64,000 bases of DNA from Kaistella jeonii (lineage in GTDB: Bacteria > Bacteroidota > Bacteroidia > Flavobacteriales > Weeksellaceae). The stretch is taken from the NCBI RefSeq assembly GCF_000812865.1, contig NZ_JSYL01000002.1:186001-250000 (forward strand), written 5' to 3'. Below the pieces are notes generated by a model, which worked only from the letters and a program-made list of their open reading frames with translations, had not been told where the DNA came from and made no database searches. How positions within the stretch are numbered: the first letter of the stretch is position 1; every line of letters starts with the position of its first letter. Positions 1 through 8,452 of this stretch are shown here, in pieces. Position numbers and translations under genes: made by a program.

Positions 1-90
1 ACATATTGGTTCATAATTTCCTGGAAAGAACCTGGTCACGAAACATTTACCCAATATAAAGGCTGGGTTCTGGTAAAAAATAGAGACTAA
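1..90 (+). CDS. C-terminal end of an unidentified protein (partial)
   Basis: Frame 1 is open from the window edge to a TAA at 88-90 and gives 29 residues rich in Trp, Tyr and Lys. A strong hairpin follows 13 bases later, as expected for a gene end. Too little is present to name a family. Confidence 0.6.
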   Translation, partial: TYWFIISWKEPGHETFTQYKGWVLVKNRD

Positions 91-103
91 AAACTGGCAT
101 TAA

Positions 104-135
104 AAAACCTGAATTCTTTTTTGAATTCAGGTTTT
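104..135. terminator. Bidirectional hairpin terminator
   Basis: A perfect 13-bp inverted repeat (104-116 with 123-135, core AACCTGAATTC) encloses a six-T loop. It lies between the end of the partial gene on + and the end of coaE on -, and its A/T arms give a U tract in either direction. Confidence 0.85.
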
Positions 136-156
136 CTTTAAAATTATCTCGAAGGT

Positions 157-783
157 TTATAAAGTTTTTATTTCACTTAAGATCATCATCGTTTCTTCGT
201 GAAGTTCATCTAAACCATCATTATTGTAAATTACAAAATCAGCGAATTTAATTTTGTCTTTTTCCGGCATTTGTTTATTCATCACCGCTTCAACTTCACG
301 ATATGTTTTCTCATCACGATCCATCACTCTTTTAAGGCGACAGTTATCATCTGCTGTCACCAAAATAGATTTGTAGCAACTTTGATTTAATTTTAATTCA
401 AATAAAAGCGCAGTTTCTTTAAATATAAAAGGAGTTTTTTGCTGCGAAACCCATTTTTCAAAATTAATTTTTACTGCCGGATGAATTAAAGAATTCAGTT
501 TTAAACGCAATTCTTCATCATTAAATATAATTTCACCCACATATCTGCGGTTATAAAAACCGTTATCATCGTAAGAATTTTCTCCTAAAAGAGCTTTGAT
601 GTTTTTCTGAAGTTCTGCATCGTCGTTAACGATTGTTTTCGCACGCACATCCGAGTAATAAACAGGAAACCCTGCTTCTTCTATGAATTTTGAGACGGTT
701 GTTTTTCCGGAACCAATTCCGCCGGTAATTCCAATAATTTTTGCGTTTTCCCTGGGTTCGGGTTCGGCTTCTTCTTCTATCAT
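157..783 (-). CDS. coaE: Dephospho-CoA kinase
   Basis: Catalyses the last step of coenzyme A synthesis, ATP-dependent phosphorylation of the 3'-hydroxyl of dephospho-CoA, in the cytoplasm. The 208-residue protein has the P-loop GGIGSGKT at residues 21-28 within the family signature GITGGIGSGKTTV, and matches the usual family length of about 200. The first 14 residues are Glu/Pro-rich and precede the first beta strand, so a slightly later start is possible, but no good internal ATG is seen. The gene lies 21 bp downstream of the hydrolase gene on the same strand, so the two may be co-transcribed, and it ends at the terminator at 104-135. Confidence 0.95.
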   Translation of the reverse strand: MIEEEAEPEPRENAKIIGITGGIGSGKTTVSKFIEEAGFPVYYSDVRAKTIVNDDAELQKNIKALLGENSYDDNGFYNRRYVGEIIFNDEELRLKLNSLIHPAVKINFEKWVSQQKTPFIFKETALLFELKLNQSCYKSILVTADDNCRLKRVMDRDEKTYREVEAVMNKQMPEKDKIKFADFVIYNNDGLDELHEETMMILSEIKTL

Positions 784-804
784 AATTTTATAAGTTGTTC
801 TATT

Positions 805-1671
805 TTAATAACCAAAAACTTCGTTCATGCTAAAAGTTTGGTCTAAGCGAATTCCTTTTTCAGTCATTTTCAAACTCGCCAGTTCGTTGTGTGCATCATG
901 TTCAAAAAACAAAAGGTAATCATTATCAACACATTGCTTCAAAAACTTCGCTTTTTCTTCCATGGTTAAGAGCGGTCGAGTATCGTAACCCATCACATAA
1001 ACCTGAGGAATATGTCCAACAGTCGGAATTAAATCTGCGGCAAAAACAATCGTCTTTTCCTGATATCGAATGACAGGAAGCATCTGTTTTTCGGTGTGTC
1101 CATCCACAAAAATGACATCCATTTTTAAATCTGGAGCGAAACCATAATTTCCATTTTGAGGTGTTGGGAGAAAATTCAATTGACCGCTTTCCTGCATCGG
1201 CAGAATATTCTCCTTCAAAAAACTTGCCTTTTCTCTCGGATTCGGTTCTGTTGCCCATTTCCAATGTTCTTCATTCGACCAAAAATGGGCGTTTTTAAAA
1301 GCAGATCTATAACCGCTTCTGTCGTCATTCCACTCAATCGCACCACCGCAATGGTCAAAATGGAGATGCGTCAAAAAAACATCAGTAATATCATCTTTTA
1401 CAAAACCATATTTTTTCAGGTTTTTATCTAAAGTATCATCGCCCCAAAGAGAGTAATGTCCAAAGAATTTTTCGTCCTGTTTATTTCCCAGACCACAATC
1501 GATGAGGATCAGTTTTTTACCATCTTCCACCAAAAGTGAACGCGTTCCCAATTCAATCAAATTATTTTCATCAGCCGGATTTGTCCGTTGCCAAAGGGTT
1601 TTTGGAACAACACCAAACATGGCACCACCATCTAATTTAAATTTTCCACACTGTATAGGATAGAGTTTCAT
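805..1671 (-). CDS. Metallo-beta-lactamase-fold hydrolase
   Basis: A 288-residue MBL-fold metallo-hydrolase. The zinc motif HxHxDH is intact at His102, His104, Asp106 and His107 (THLHFDHCGG), and further ligand candidates follow in VDGHTEKQM and FEHDAHN. No signal peptide is seen, so it is probably cytoplasmic. Its layout resembles the lactonase/methyl-parathion-hydrolase side of the superfamily, but the substrate cannot be read from the sequence; quorum-quenching lactonase activity is only one possibility. It precedes coaE on the same strand with a 21-bp gap. Confidence 0.8.
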   Translation of the reverse strand: MKLYPIQCGKFKLDGGAMFGVVPKTLWQRTNPADENNLIELGTRSLLVEDGKKLILIDCGLGNKQDEKFFGHYSLWGDDTLDKNLKKYGFVKDDITDVFLTHLHFDHCGGAIEWNDDRSGYRSAFKNAHFWSNEEHWKWATEPNPREKASFLKENILPMQESGQLNFLPTPQNGNYGFAPDLKMDVIFVDGHTEKQMLPVIRYQEKTIVFAADLIPTVGHIPQVYVMGYDTRPLLTMEEKAKFLKQCVDNDYLLFFEHDAHNELASLKMTEKGIRLDQTFSMNEVFGY

Positions 1672-1709
1672 AAAATTTTATCTTTTAAATTCTTATCTAT
1701 TTTTATTTG

Positions 1710-1795
1710 GGCAGCTTTTTCCGCCTTCCGTTCCCGCTATTTTTTTACCAATGCTTTTGCCAACGAAAAAAATGAGCTCCACTCAAGTCGGGCTG
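1710..1795. repeat. GC-rich intergenic repeat, copy A
   Basis: Read on the - strand it starts CAGCCCGACTTGA, continues GGAGCTC and a T-run, and ends with GCGGGA, GGAAGGCGGAAA and CTGCC. The same blocks in the same order occur at 10796-10890 in the other orientation. The centre differs between the copies. It fills most of the 202-bp gap between the MBL gene and ruvB. I take it as a dispersed non-coding element. Confidence 0.75.
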
Positions 1796-1873
1796 TAGAT
1801 TTTCGCGACTTAAAAAAGAGATTTATAAATATAAGTATTTGCTCTTTTCACTTGGCTCTTTTTACTTGGCTCT

Positions 1874-2896
1874 TTAAAACAACTCATCCGGTCTTCTCGG
1901 CATCGTAATATTTAGATGTTTATACGCTTTTTCAGTCACTTCTCTTCCTCTTGGAGTTCGAATAATAAAACCTTCCTGAATCAAAAACGGTTCATAAACC
2001 TCTTCCAAAGTTTCCGGATTTTCTCCGATCGACGTTGCCAATGCAGAAATTCCCACCGGTTTCCCCCGGAAATTTTCAATCATCACACGCATAATTCTAT
2101 TGTCCATATCATCCAACCCGAATTCATCGACGTTCAATGAGTTCAAAGCGAATTTCGTAATATTAATTTCAATTTCACCATTTCCTTTTATCTCAGCAAA
2201 ATCCCGAACTCTTCTCAATAGAGCATTTGCAATTCTGGGCGTTCCACGACTTCTTCTTGCAATTTCCAAAGCAGCATCTTCATAGATTTTAACATCTAAA
2301 ACGCGCGCACTTCTTTCAATGATCATTGATAAAAGTTCAATGGTATAATATTCCAATCGCGACTGAATTCCAAATCTTGCCAACATCGGTTTGGTCAACA
2401 TTCCACTTCTCGTCGTTGCTCCAACCAAAGTAAAAGGGTTTAAACCAATCTGAACACTTCTCGCATTCGGACCACTTTCCAGCATGATGTCGATTTTATA
2501 ATCTTCCATCGCCGAATACAAATATTCTTCTACAATCGGTGAAAGTCTATGGATTTCATCGATAAATAAAACATCATTTTCTTCTAAGTTCGTGAGCAAT
2601 CCGGCCAAACTTCCTGGTTTATCCAAAACAGGACCTGAAGTTATTTTGCAACCAACTCCCAATTCATTCGCAATAATATGTGCTAAAGTCGTTTTTCCCA
2701 ATCCGGGAGGACCGTGTAAAAGAACGTGATCCAATGCGCCACCACGGTTTTTCGCCGCTGCAACAAACACTTCTAAATTATCCAAAGTTTTGCGCTGTCC
2801 GGCAAAATCCTGAAAACTCTGCGGACGGATTTTTTCTTCTAAAATCAATTCATCCTCGGAAAAATTTTCTTGATCGGGATGCAAAAAATCGGTCAT
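1874..2896 (-). CDS. ruvB: Holliday junction branch migration ATPase RuvB
   Basis: The AAA+ motor that with RuvA drives branch migration of Holliday junctions, which RuvC then cuts. The 340 residues match the family length. Walker A is GPPGLGKT (62-69), Walker B ends in DEIH (113-116), and sensor 1 and arginine-finger segments lie in VGATTRSG (158-165) and the following [11 protein letters not shown]. The C-terminal winged helix ends with TPRGRE and MPRRPDELF. It is transcribed alone, from a -7 box at 2911-2918. ruvC lies about 17 kb away and ruvA is not in the window. Confidence 0.97.
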   Translation of the reverse strand: MTDFLHPDQENFSEDELILEEKIRPQSFQDFAGQRKTLDNLEVFVAAAKNRGGALDHVLLHGPPGLGKTTLAHIIANELGVGCKITSGPVLDKPGSLAGLLTNLEENDVLFIDEIHRLSPIVEEYLYSAMEDYKIDIMLESGPNARSVQIGLNPFTLVGATTRSGMLTKPMLARFGIQSRLEYYTIELLSMIIERSARVLDVKIYEDAALEIARRSRGTPRIANALLRRVRDFAEIKGNGEIEINITKFALNSLNVDEFGLDDMDNRIMRVMIENFRGKPVGISALATSIGENPETLEEVYEPFLIQEGFIIRTPRGREVTEKAYKHLNITMPRRPDELF

Positions 2897-2910
2897 TTAA
2901 TAAATTTGTT

Positions 2911-2918
2911 CAAAGATA
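2911..2918 (-). promoter_or_regulatory. -7 promoter box for ruvB
   Basis: TATCTTTG on the - strand matches the Bacteroidota -7 consensus TAnnTTTG, 14 bp upstream of the ruvB ATG. No convincing -33 element is seen. Confidence 0.55.
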
Positions 2919-3039
2919 GAAAATTTTAGAACGGAAATATTCTTCTATTTCTTTAAAATAAAAAAGTCAGAACTTACTTTTTCTCCTTCAATCTCCAAAT
3001 TAATGTAGTAAACACTCGAAATCTAAAAGTCTAATATCG

Positions 3040-3047
3040 TAATTTTG
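3040..3047 (+). promoter_or_regulatory. -7 promoter box for the MFS gene
   Basis: TAATTTTG matches TAnnTTTG. Only six bases separate it from the ATG at 3054, so the transcript would be leaderless or nearly so. Confidence 0.55.
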
Positions 3048-3053
3048 CGCGAT

Positions 3054-4199
3054 ATGTTTTCAACACCTCAAAAGCAAAGAATTGCATTATCATCCTATTT
3101 CTTTTTATCTGGACTTTGTTTTTCTACCTGGGCTTCCAGAATTCCCACCATCAAATCTATTTTTAATCTTACAGAAGGAGATTTAGGAAATCTTCTAATG
3201 ATCATGCCTGCAAGTGCCATTGTTGGAATTCCTCTTTCTGGCTGGTTGGTTGCAAAATATGATAGCAGAATTCCTTTGCAATTAGCGAGTGTACTATTCC
3301 TTTTGTCTTTATTTTCAATCGGTTGGGGATTTTCCTTGATTGGACTTGTAATTTCTCTTGTATTATTCTCAATTGCGCTCCGAATTATTAACGTCGCAAT
3401 TAATACGCAATCACTCTCGATACAGCAAAAATTCAAGAAAAGGATCATGGGAAAATTTCATGGCGTCTGGAGCATTGGTGGTATTGCCGGCGTACTTTTC
3501 TCAACAATTATGCTCAAATATGAAGTCTCGATCTTCTGGCACTTTTTGATGATCATGCTTTTTGGGCTTTTGATAATTATTTGCATGTTTCCTTTCCTCA
3601 TTAAAAATGATAAAGTCAAAACAAGTAATCCTTTCAAATTTCAAAAACCCAGTAAATACATTTCCCTGTTAGGATTCATGGTCTTTTTCGCTGCAGTTTG
3701 TGAGGGCGGAATGTACGACTGGAATGGCGTTTATTTAAAAGAAATCGTAAAACAGGAAGTGTTCACTTATGGGTACTTACTATTCATGGTTTGTATGACG
3801 ATTTCCAGATTAACCATCGATAATTTGATGAGTAGATTTGGCATGCAAAAACTTTTCATTACAAGTTCAATCCTGATCATTTCCGGAGTTCTGATCGCAA
3901 TAGTATTTCCCTTCCTTGTTCCGGTTCTTATTGGATTTTGCATGGTTGGTTTTGGAGTTTCCGGCCTTTTTCCTATGACTTTTATCCTCGCTGGGAAAGC
4001 TAAAAAATATTCAGTTCCCATTGTGATTTCCATTATCAGCACGTATTCTACGGTGGGTATGTTTTTAGGACCACCGATTATTGGTTATCTTGCAAGTGCG
4101 TTTGGATTGCAGAAAGCATTTATCACATTTATTGTCGCGGGAATCATGTTTATTCCACTTTCTAAAATGGTTTTTGATCATTTAAAGAAAACGAACTAA
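3054..4199 (+). CDS. MFS transporter (YbjJ/FucP-like)
   Basis: An inner-membrane major facilitator with about 12 hydrophobic segments over 381 residues. The loop after TM2 carries LVAKYDSR, a degenerate form of the MFS motif. The second half opens with CEGGMYDWNGVYLKE, an acidic segment typical of the sugar-permease/YbjJ group. I start it at ATG 3054 rather than an upstream TTG at 3045, because that TTG lies inside the -7 box. It is a single gene divergent from ruvB. The substrate is unknown; hutI downstream is separated by 221 bp with an inverted repeat. Confidence 0.8.
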   Translation: MFSTPQKQRIALSSYFFLSGLCFSTWASRIPTIKSIFNLTEGDLGNLLMIMPASAIVGIPLSGWLVAKYDSRIPLQLASVLFLLSLFSIGWGFSLIGLVISLVLFSIALRIINVAINTQSLSIQQKFKKRIMGKFHGVWSIGGIAGVLFSTIMLKYEVSIFWHFLMIMLFGLLIIICMFPFLIKNDKVKTSNPFKFQKPSKYISLLGFMVFFAAVCEGGMYDWNGVYLKEIVKQEVFTYGYLLFMVCMTISRLTIDNLMSRFGMQKLFITSSILIISGVLIAIVFPFLVPVLIGFCMVGFGVSGLFPMTFILAGKAKKYSVPIVISIISTYSTVGMFLGPPIIGYLASAFGLQKAFITFIVAGIMFIPLSKMVFDHLKKTN

Positions 4200-4237
4200 A
4201 TTGATGAAAAAATTTACAGCACATTTAATTTTTTAAC

Positions 4238-4370
4238 CACATAAGTCACATAAGTTTTAAGAAAAAATAATCTTAATAAAAAAGTTCACAAAAGATAAAA
4301 ATCAAAGATTTTTAAAACTAATGTGCTCTAATAATTTTAAGAAATGTAATTTGCTAATGTGACTTATGTG
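4238..4370. repeat. Inverted repeat between MFS gene and hutI
   Basis: CACATAAGTCACAT at 4238-4251 is the exact reverse complement of 4357-4370, with AT-rich sequence between. Degenerate relatives occur before paaD (CTTTTGTGACTTTTGTTG near 6890). It may be a dispersed palindromic repeat or a hairpin ending the MFS transcript. Confidence 0.6.
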
Positions 4371-4420
4371 TTTAAATTTCTTTTTGATAAAATCTATACT
4401 GCAATTTTAAAAACAACCTC

Positions 4421-5644
4421 ATGAAATTAATCGGTCCTTTCAAACAAATTGTTACGCTTGCCAATCTTCCGTTGCGTGGAAAACTTTCTGATGATCAACT
4501 CGAAATCATCAATGATAGCGGACTTTTAATTAAAGAGGAGAAAATTGAAACCGCTGCTTCTTTTCAAGATTTAAAGAAACAATTTCCAAATATCGAAATC
4601 GAAAATATTGAAGGGGAACAAATCTGTTTGCCTGCATTTACCGATTCTCATACGCATATTTGTTTTGGTGGAAATCGCGCGAATGATTTTGCTATGCGAA
4701 ACGCTGGAAAAACTTATTTAGAAATCGCAGAAAGTGGCGGCGGAATCTGGAGTTCTGTTCTACATACTAGAGAAGCGAGCGAAGAAGAATTATTAAAAAC
4801 GACTTTAGAAAGAATCAACTTCCTGATTTCACAAGGAATTACGACAATTGAAATAAAATCCGGTTATGGTTTAGATGTTGAAAATGAATTAAAAATGTTA
4901 CGCGTCATTAAAAAAGCACAAACTTTTACAAAAGCGACTTTAGTTCCAACTTGTCTTTCGGCACATTTAAAACCAAGAGATTTTGAAGGAAGTTCAGAAG
5001 AATATCTAAACTATATTATTACTGAAATTTTACCAAAAGTAAAAGAAGAAAATCTCGCAAAAAGAGTTGATATTTTCATTGAAAAATCTGCATTTCTACC
5101 GGAAGAAAGTAAAGCGTTTTTATTAAAAGCAAAAGAATTAGGTTTTGAAATAACCGTTCACGCCGATCAATTCACCTCAGGAAGTTCAAGAATCGCCGTT
5201 GAAGTTGGTGCAAAATCCGCCGATCATTTAGAAGCAACGATTGATGAAGATATTCAATTTTTAGCGAAATCTGAAACGGTGGCAACCGCACTTCCGGGAG
5301 CGAGTTTAGGCTTGGGAGAAAAATTTACACCTGCCAGAAAAATTTTAGATGCTGGTGGAATTTTTGCCATCGCCTCCGATTGGAATCCGGGTTCTGCACC
5401 GATGGGAAATTTGATTACTCAAGCGAGTATTTTAGCAACTTTTGAAAAATTATCTACGGCAGAAGTTTTGGCAGGAATTACTTTCCGGTCGGCCTTTGCG
5501 CTGAGTTTAGAAGATCGCGGAACTTTAGAAAAAGGAAAGAAAGCAGATTTCGTCACTTTTAAAACTGATAATTTCCAGAGTATTCTTTATCACCAGGGAA
5601 GTTTAAAAGCGCAATCTGTTTATATTGACGGCGAAAAAGTTTAA
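4421..5644 (+). CDS. hutI: Imidazolonepropionase
   Basis: Hydrolyses 4-imidazolone-5-propionate to N-formimino-L-glutamate, the third step of histidine degradation, in the cytoplasm. It is an amidohydrolase-fold enzyme of 407 residues, the usual length. The metal motif HxH is at His77 and His79 (TDSHTHICFGG). Later ligand regions are VHADQF and the SDWNPGS segment. The other hut genes (hutH, hutU, hutG) are not in the window. paaB follows after only 36 bp on the same strand, so hutI may head the transcript that includes the phenylacetate genes. Confidence 0.95.
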   Translation: MKLIGPFKQIVTLANLPLRGKLSDDQLEIINDSGLLIKEEKIETAASFQDLKKQFPNIEIENIEGEQICLPAFTDSHTHICFGGNRANDFAMRNAGKTYLEIAESGGGIWSSVLHTREASEEELLKTTLERINFLISQGITTIEIKSGYGLDVENELKMLRVIKKAQTFTKATLVPTCLSAHLKPRDFEGSSEEYLNYIITEILPKVKEENLAKRVDIFIEKSAFLPEESKAFLLKAKELGFEITVHADQFTSGSSRIAVEVGAKSADHLEATIDEDIQFLAKSETVATALPGASLGLGEKFTPARKILDAGGIFAIASDWNPGSAPMGNLITQASILATFEKLSTAEVLAGITFRSAFALSLEDRGTLEKGKKADFVTFKTDNFQSILYHQGSLKAQSVYIDGEKV

Positions 5645-5680
5645 AAAAACCCTTATCTTTAAACCATAAAATTTACAGCA

Positions 5681-5962
5681 ATGAGCAACTTAGATATGTG
5701 GGAAGTTTTTATCCAGACAAAACCCGGACTTTCTCATAAACACGCAGGAATAGTACAAGCTGCAACTGCAGAAATGGCACTGCAAAATGCAAGAGACGTG
5801 TACACCAGAAGAATGGAAGGAACTTCAATTTGGGTCGTTCCAAGTAAATATTTGGTGACCTCTGAAGGAATCGATAAAGAAGCATTTTTCGATCCGGCAG
5901 ATGATAAACTCTATCGCCACCCAACTTTTTACGAAATCCCAAATGATGTGAAAAACATGTAA
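5681..5962 (+). CDS. paaB: Phenylacetyl-CoA epoxidase subunit PaaB
   Basis: Small structural subunit of the PaaABCE multicomponent epoxidase, which forms ring-1,2-epoxyphenylacetyl-CoA. The 93 residues start MSNLDMWEVFIQTKPGLSHK, close to known PaaB proteins, and carry HAGIVQAATAEMALQNARDVYTRR. Upstream is hutI rather than the catalytic gene paaA, which is unusual for the order paaA-paaB-paaC. paaC follows after a 91-bp spacer. Confidence 0.92.
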   Translation: MSNLDMWEVFIQTKPGLSHKHAGIVQAATAEMALQNARDVYTRRMEGTSIWVVPSKYLVTSEGIDKEAFFDPADDKLYRHPTFYEIPNDVKNM

Positions 5963-6053
5963 ATGAAGGATGATGGATGAAGGATGTCAGATGTTTTTGA
6001 CAGCGCCAATCATCCAACACCTAACATCTAACATCAAACACCTAACATTACAA

Positions 6054-6803
6054 ATGAATCCACTTTTTAATTATACTTTAAAATTAGCCGATGATACCTT
6101 GATTTTTGGTCAAAGGTTGGGCGAATTGTGCGGACAGGGTCCCTATCTAGAAGAAGATATCGCCTTGACAAATATCGCTCTAGACTATCTCGGACAGTCC
6201 AATAATTTTTATAAATACACCGCACAAATTCAGGATCTTGGAAAATCAGAAGATGATTTGGCTTTTTTGCGTTTGGAAAAAGAATATCTGAATTGTCAGT
6301 TGACAGAAATCCCGAACGGCGATTATGCACAGACGATTTTGAAGGTTTATTTCTTTTCTGTTTATCAAAAAATTCTTTATTCAGAATTAATGAAAAGCAG
6401 CGATGAACAACTTTCTGCGATTGCGGAAAAATCTTTGAAAGAAGTAAAATACCATTATACGCATACTTCAACCTGGATTAAAATGTTTGCTGGCGGAACT
6501 GAAGAAAGCAAAAACAGAGTTAAAAATGCGGTTGAAAATCTTTGGGAGTATACCGGCGGAATGTTTGCAGAAACTATAGGCGAAGAAGATTTAGCAAAAT
6601 TAGATGTAGTTCCGAACGGAAAAGAAATTCACGAACTATGGACAAAAACTGTTAAAGAAGATTTCCAAAATTTTGGAATAGAAATCCCAGAAAGTGAATT
6701 TATGCAGAAAGGTTCCAGAACTGGTTATCACACCGAATATTTCGGTTTTATTTTATGTGAATTGCAGTTTATGCAGAAAACCTATCCTAACTGCGCGTGG
6801 TAA
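6054..6803 (+). CDS. paaC: Phenylacetyl-CoA epoxidase subunit PaaC
   Basis: Ferritin-like partner subunit that pairs with the catalytic PaaA in the epoxidase. I use the ATG at 6054, giving 249 residues, the length of Escherichia coli PaaC. An upstream in-frame ATG at 5970 would add 28 residues encoded by a low-complexity spacer. The protein starts MNPLFNYTLKLADDTLIFGQ and contains EDIALTNIALDYLGQ and HYTHTSTWIKMFAGGTEES, typical PaaC segments. It ends 128 bp before paaD. Confidence 0.93.
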   Translation: MNPLFNYTLKLADDTLIFGQRLGELCGQGPYLEEDIALTNIALDYLGQSNNFYKYTAQIQDLGKSEDDLAFLRLEKEYLNCQLTEIPNGDYAQTILKVYFFSVYQKILYSELMKSSDEQLSAIAEKSLKEVKYHYTHTSTWIKMFAGGTEESKNRVKNAVENLWEYTGGMFAETIGEEDLAKLDVVPNGKEIHELWTKTVKEDFQNFGIEIPESEFMQKGSRTGYHTEYFGFILCELQFMQKTYPNCAW

Positions 6804-6931
6804 TTTTAGTTGATAGTTGATAAATTATTAATTTTCAGTTTTTGTGAACTTTTCTGAAGCATAATTTTAACTTTAATAATCATAAAACTTTTGTGACTTT
6901 TGTTGTTTAAAATAATTAATTTAAAAATCCC

Positions 6932-7405
6932 GTGGTTAATCAAGCAAACTTATTAGAGATACTTTCCCAAATTCCTGATCCAGAAATTCCGGTTATCAAT
7001 ATCGTGGAACTCGGCATTGTTAGGGAAGCAAAAATGGTTTCCGACAACGAAGTAGAAATCGTGATTACTCCCACTTATTCCGCTTGCCCCGCGATGTTTA
7101 ATATTGAAGAAGATATTATCAAACTCTTTAAGGAAAAAGGAATTCAGGCCAAAGTAATTTCCAGAATTGCCCCAATTTGGACAACCGATTGGATCACCGA
7201 TGAAGCGAGAGAAAAACTTCGCGTTTACGGAATTACACCACCCGAAAAAGGTTCTCATGAAGATCATTTAAATGTTCCGAAAAAATGCCCGAGATGTGGA
7301 TCTGAAAACACCAAACAAATCAGCCGATTTGGTTCTACGCTTTGCAAAGCCAGTTATCAATGTAACGATTGTCTGGAACCTTTTGATTATTTTAAATGTC
7401 ATTGA
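6932..7405 (+). CDS. paaD: Phenylacetate degradation protein PaaD (MIP18 family)
   Basis: PaaD belongs to the MIP18/SufT-like family and is thought to help metal-centre assembly of the epoxidase. The MIP18 domain shows DPEIPVINIVELGIV (16-30) and YSACPAM with Cys52. The C-terminal zinc-ribbon-like part has CPRC (Cys119, Cys122) and CNDC (Cys144, Cys147), plus Cys138 and Cys156. Translation starts at a GTG at 6932; no suitable ATG is present. The protein has 157 residues, near the family norm. Confidence 0.92.
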   Translation: MVNQANLLEILSQIPDPEIPVINIVELGIVREAKMVSDNEVEIVITPTYSACPAMFNIEEDIIKLFKEKGIQAKVISRIAPIWTTDWITDEAREKLRVYGITPPEKGSHEDHLNVPKKCPRCGSENTKQISRFGSTLCKASYQCNDCLEPFDYFKCH

Positions 7406-7488
7406 TATGATTTGAGGATTAGATAATGTGCTAATTTGAGGATTAAAAATCGCTATTCTAAGCATTATTTTTTATATAATTAAAGTTT

Positions 7489-7496
7489 TATCTTTG
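7489..7496 (+). promoter_or_regulatory. -7 promoter box upstream of paaG
   Basis: TATCTTTG matches TAnnTTTG, 75 bp before the paaG ATG, in the 166-bp gap after paaD. It suggests that paaG and the genes after it can be transcribed separately from paaBCD. Confidence 0.45.
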
Positions 7497-7531
7497 TTAG
7501 AATCCTAATAATAAACGGGAAAAACCCACTC

Positions 7532-7571
7532 ACATTAACACATCACCAAATCAACACATCAACACATTAAT
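7532..7571 (+). repeat. Short direct repeats before paaG
   Basis: The 40 bases just upstream of the start codon are built from the unit ACACATCA/ACACATTA repeated four times (CATTAACACATCAC, AATCAACACATCAAC). The strand has almost no G. This could keep the ribosome-binding region unstructured. Confidence 0.5.
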
Positions 7572-8369
7572 ATGTACACACAACTCGAAATAGAATCTCA
7601 CCTGGACGGGAAACTTCAAATCGCTTATTTGAACGACGAAAAAACTTTTAACAGTTTAAATAAAACTTTACTTTCGGAACTACGAACTTTTATTCATGAT
7701 GGAAGTCGTGATGAAAATGTTCGTTGTCTTGCGATCTCAGGTCGTGGAAAAGCTTTCTGTTCCGGACAAAATTTAAAAGACGCGATGTCCTTCAGCGATC
7801 CTGATGAAGATCGGGTAATTCAGAGAATGGTGATCGATTTTTATAATCCTTTGGTAAAAGAAATTGCAAACGCCAGAAAACCGGTAATTTCTTTGGTAAA
7901 CGGTCCTGCTGTAGGAGCTGGAGCGATGTTGGCTTTGATCTGTGATTTTACTTTGGCCACAGAATCTTCTTATTTTTCTCAGGCTTTTGTTAATATTGGA
8001 TTGATTCCAGATACCGGCGGAACTTATTGGTTACCAAAACTTTTGGGAAGACAACAAGCAAACTATCTTGCGTTTACAGGGAAAAAATTATCAGCAACGG
8101 AAGCTAAAAGTTTAGGTTTGATCGCAGATGTTTTTGCAGATGAAAATTTCATGGACAACGCAATGGAAGTTCTGATTCAAATTTCAAATTTACCGACGAA
8201 AGCGATTTCGCTTACCAAAAAAGCGTTCAATGAATCTTACGATAATTCTTTAAATAAACAATTGGATATCGAAGGAATTCTTCAGCAGGAAGCCGCAGAA
8301 TCAGAAGATTTTATGGAGGGAGTTTCTGCATTTCTGGAAAAAAGAAAACCAGAATACAAAGGAAAATAG
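7572..8369 (+). CDS. paaG: 1,2-epoxyphenylacetyl-CoA isomerase (PaaG-like)
   Basis: A crotonase-fold enzyme of 265 residues. PaaG turns the ring epoxide into the oxepin-CoA. The N-terminal half has FCSGQNLKD (62-70) and the oxyanion-hole region NGPAVGAGAMLAL (110-122). The segment NIGLIPDTGGTYWLP with Asp147 matches the catalytic Asp region of PaaG better than the Glu-containing hydratase PaaF. The ending DFMEGVSAFLEKRKPEYKGK is also PaaG-like. A role as a general enoyl-CoA hydratase cannot be excluded. Confidence 0.85.
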   Translation: MYTQLEIESHLDGKLQIAYLNDEKTFNSLNKTLLSELRTFIHDGSRDENVRCLAISGRGKAFCSGQNLKDAMSFSDPDEDRVIQRMVIDFYNPLVKEIANARKPVISLVNGPAVGAGAMLALICDFTLATESSYFSQAFVNIGLIPDTGGTYWLPKLLGRQQANYLAFTGKKLSATEAKSLGLIADVFADENFMDNAMEVLIQISNLPTKAISLTKKAFNESYDNSLNKQLDIEGILQQEAAESEDFMEGVSAFLEKRKPEYKGK

Positions 8370-8380
8370 AACATAGTAGC

Positions 8381-8428
8381 ATGTCGGATGTACAATGTAA
8401 AATGTAAAATACTTTCTACATCCGACAT
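8381..8428. repeat. Palindromic spacer between paaG and paaH
   Basis: ATGTCGGATGTA (8381-8392) is the exact reverse complement of 8417-8428. The loop carries two copies of AATGTAAA, which can pair with CATTTTAC at 8426-8433 as an alternative hairpin. It occupies most of the 83-bp gap. Confidence 0.6.
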
Positions 8429-8452
8429 TTTACTTTTTACAAAAATAGGACA

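Noticed and set aside
3045-3053. Upstream TTG start for the MFS gene
   Set aside because: The TTG is the end of the -7 promoter box; the ATG at 3054 is better.
5970-6053. 28-residue N-terminal extension of PaaC
   Set aside because: It is encoded by a repetitive spacer and makes the protein longer than known PaaC; the ATG at 6054 fits.
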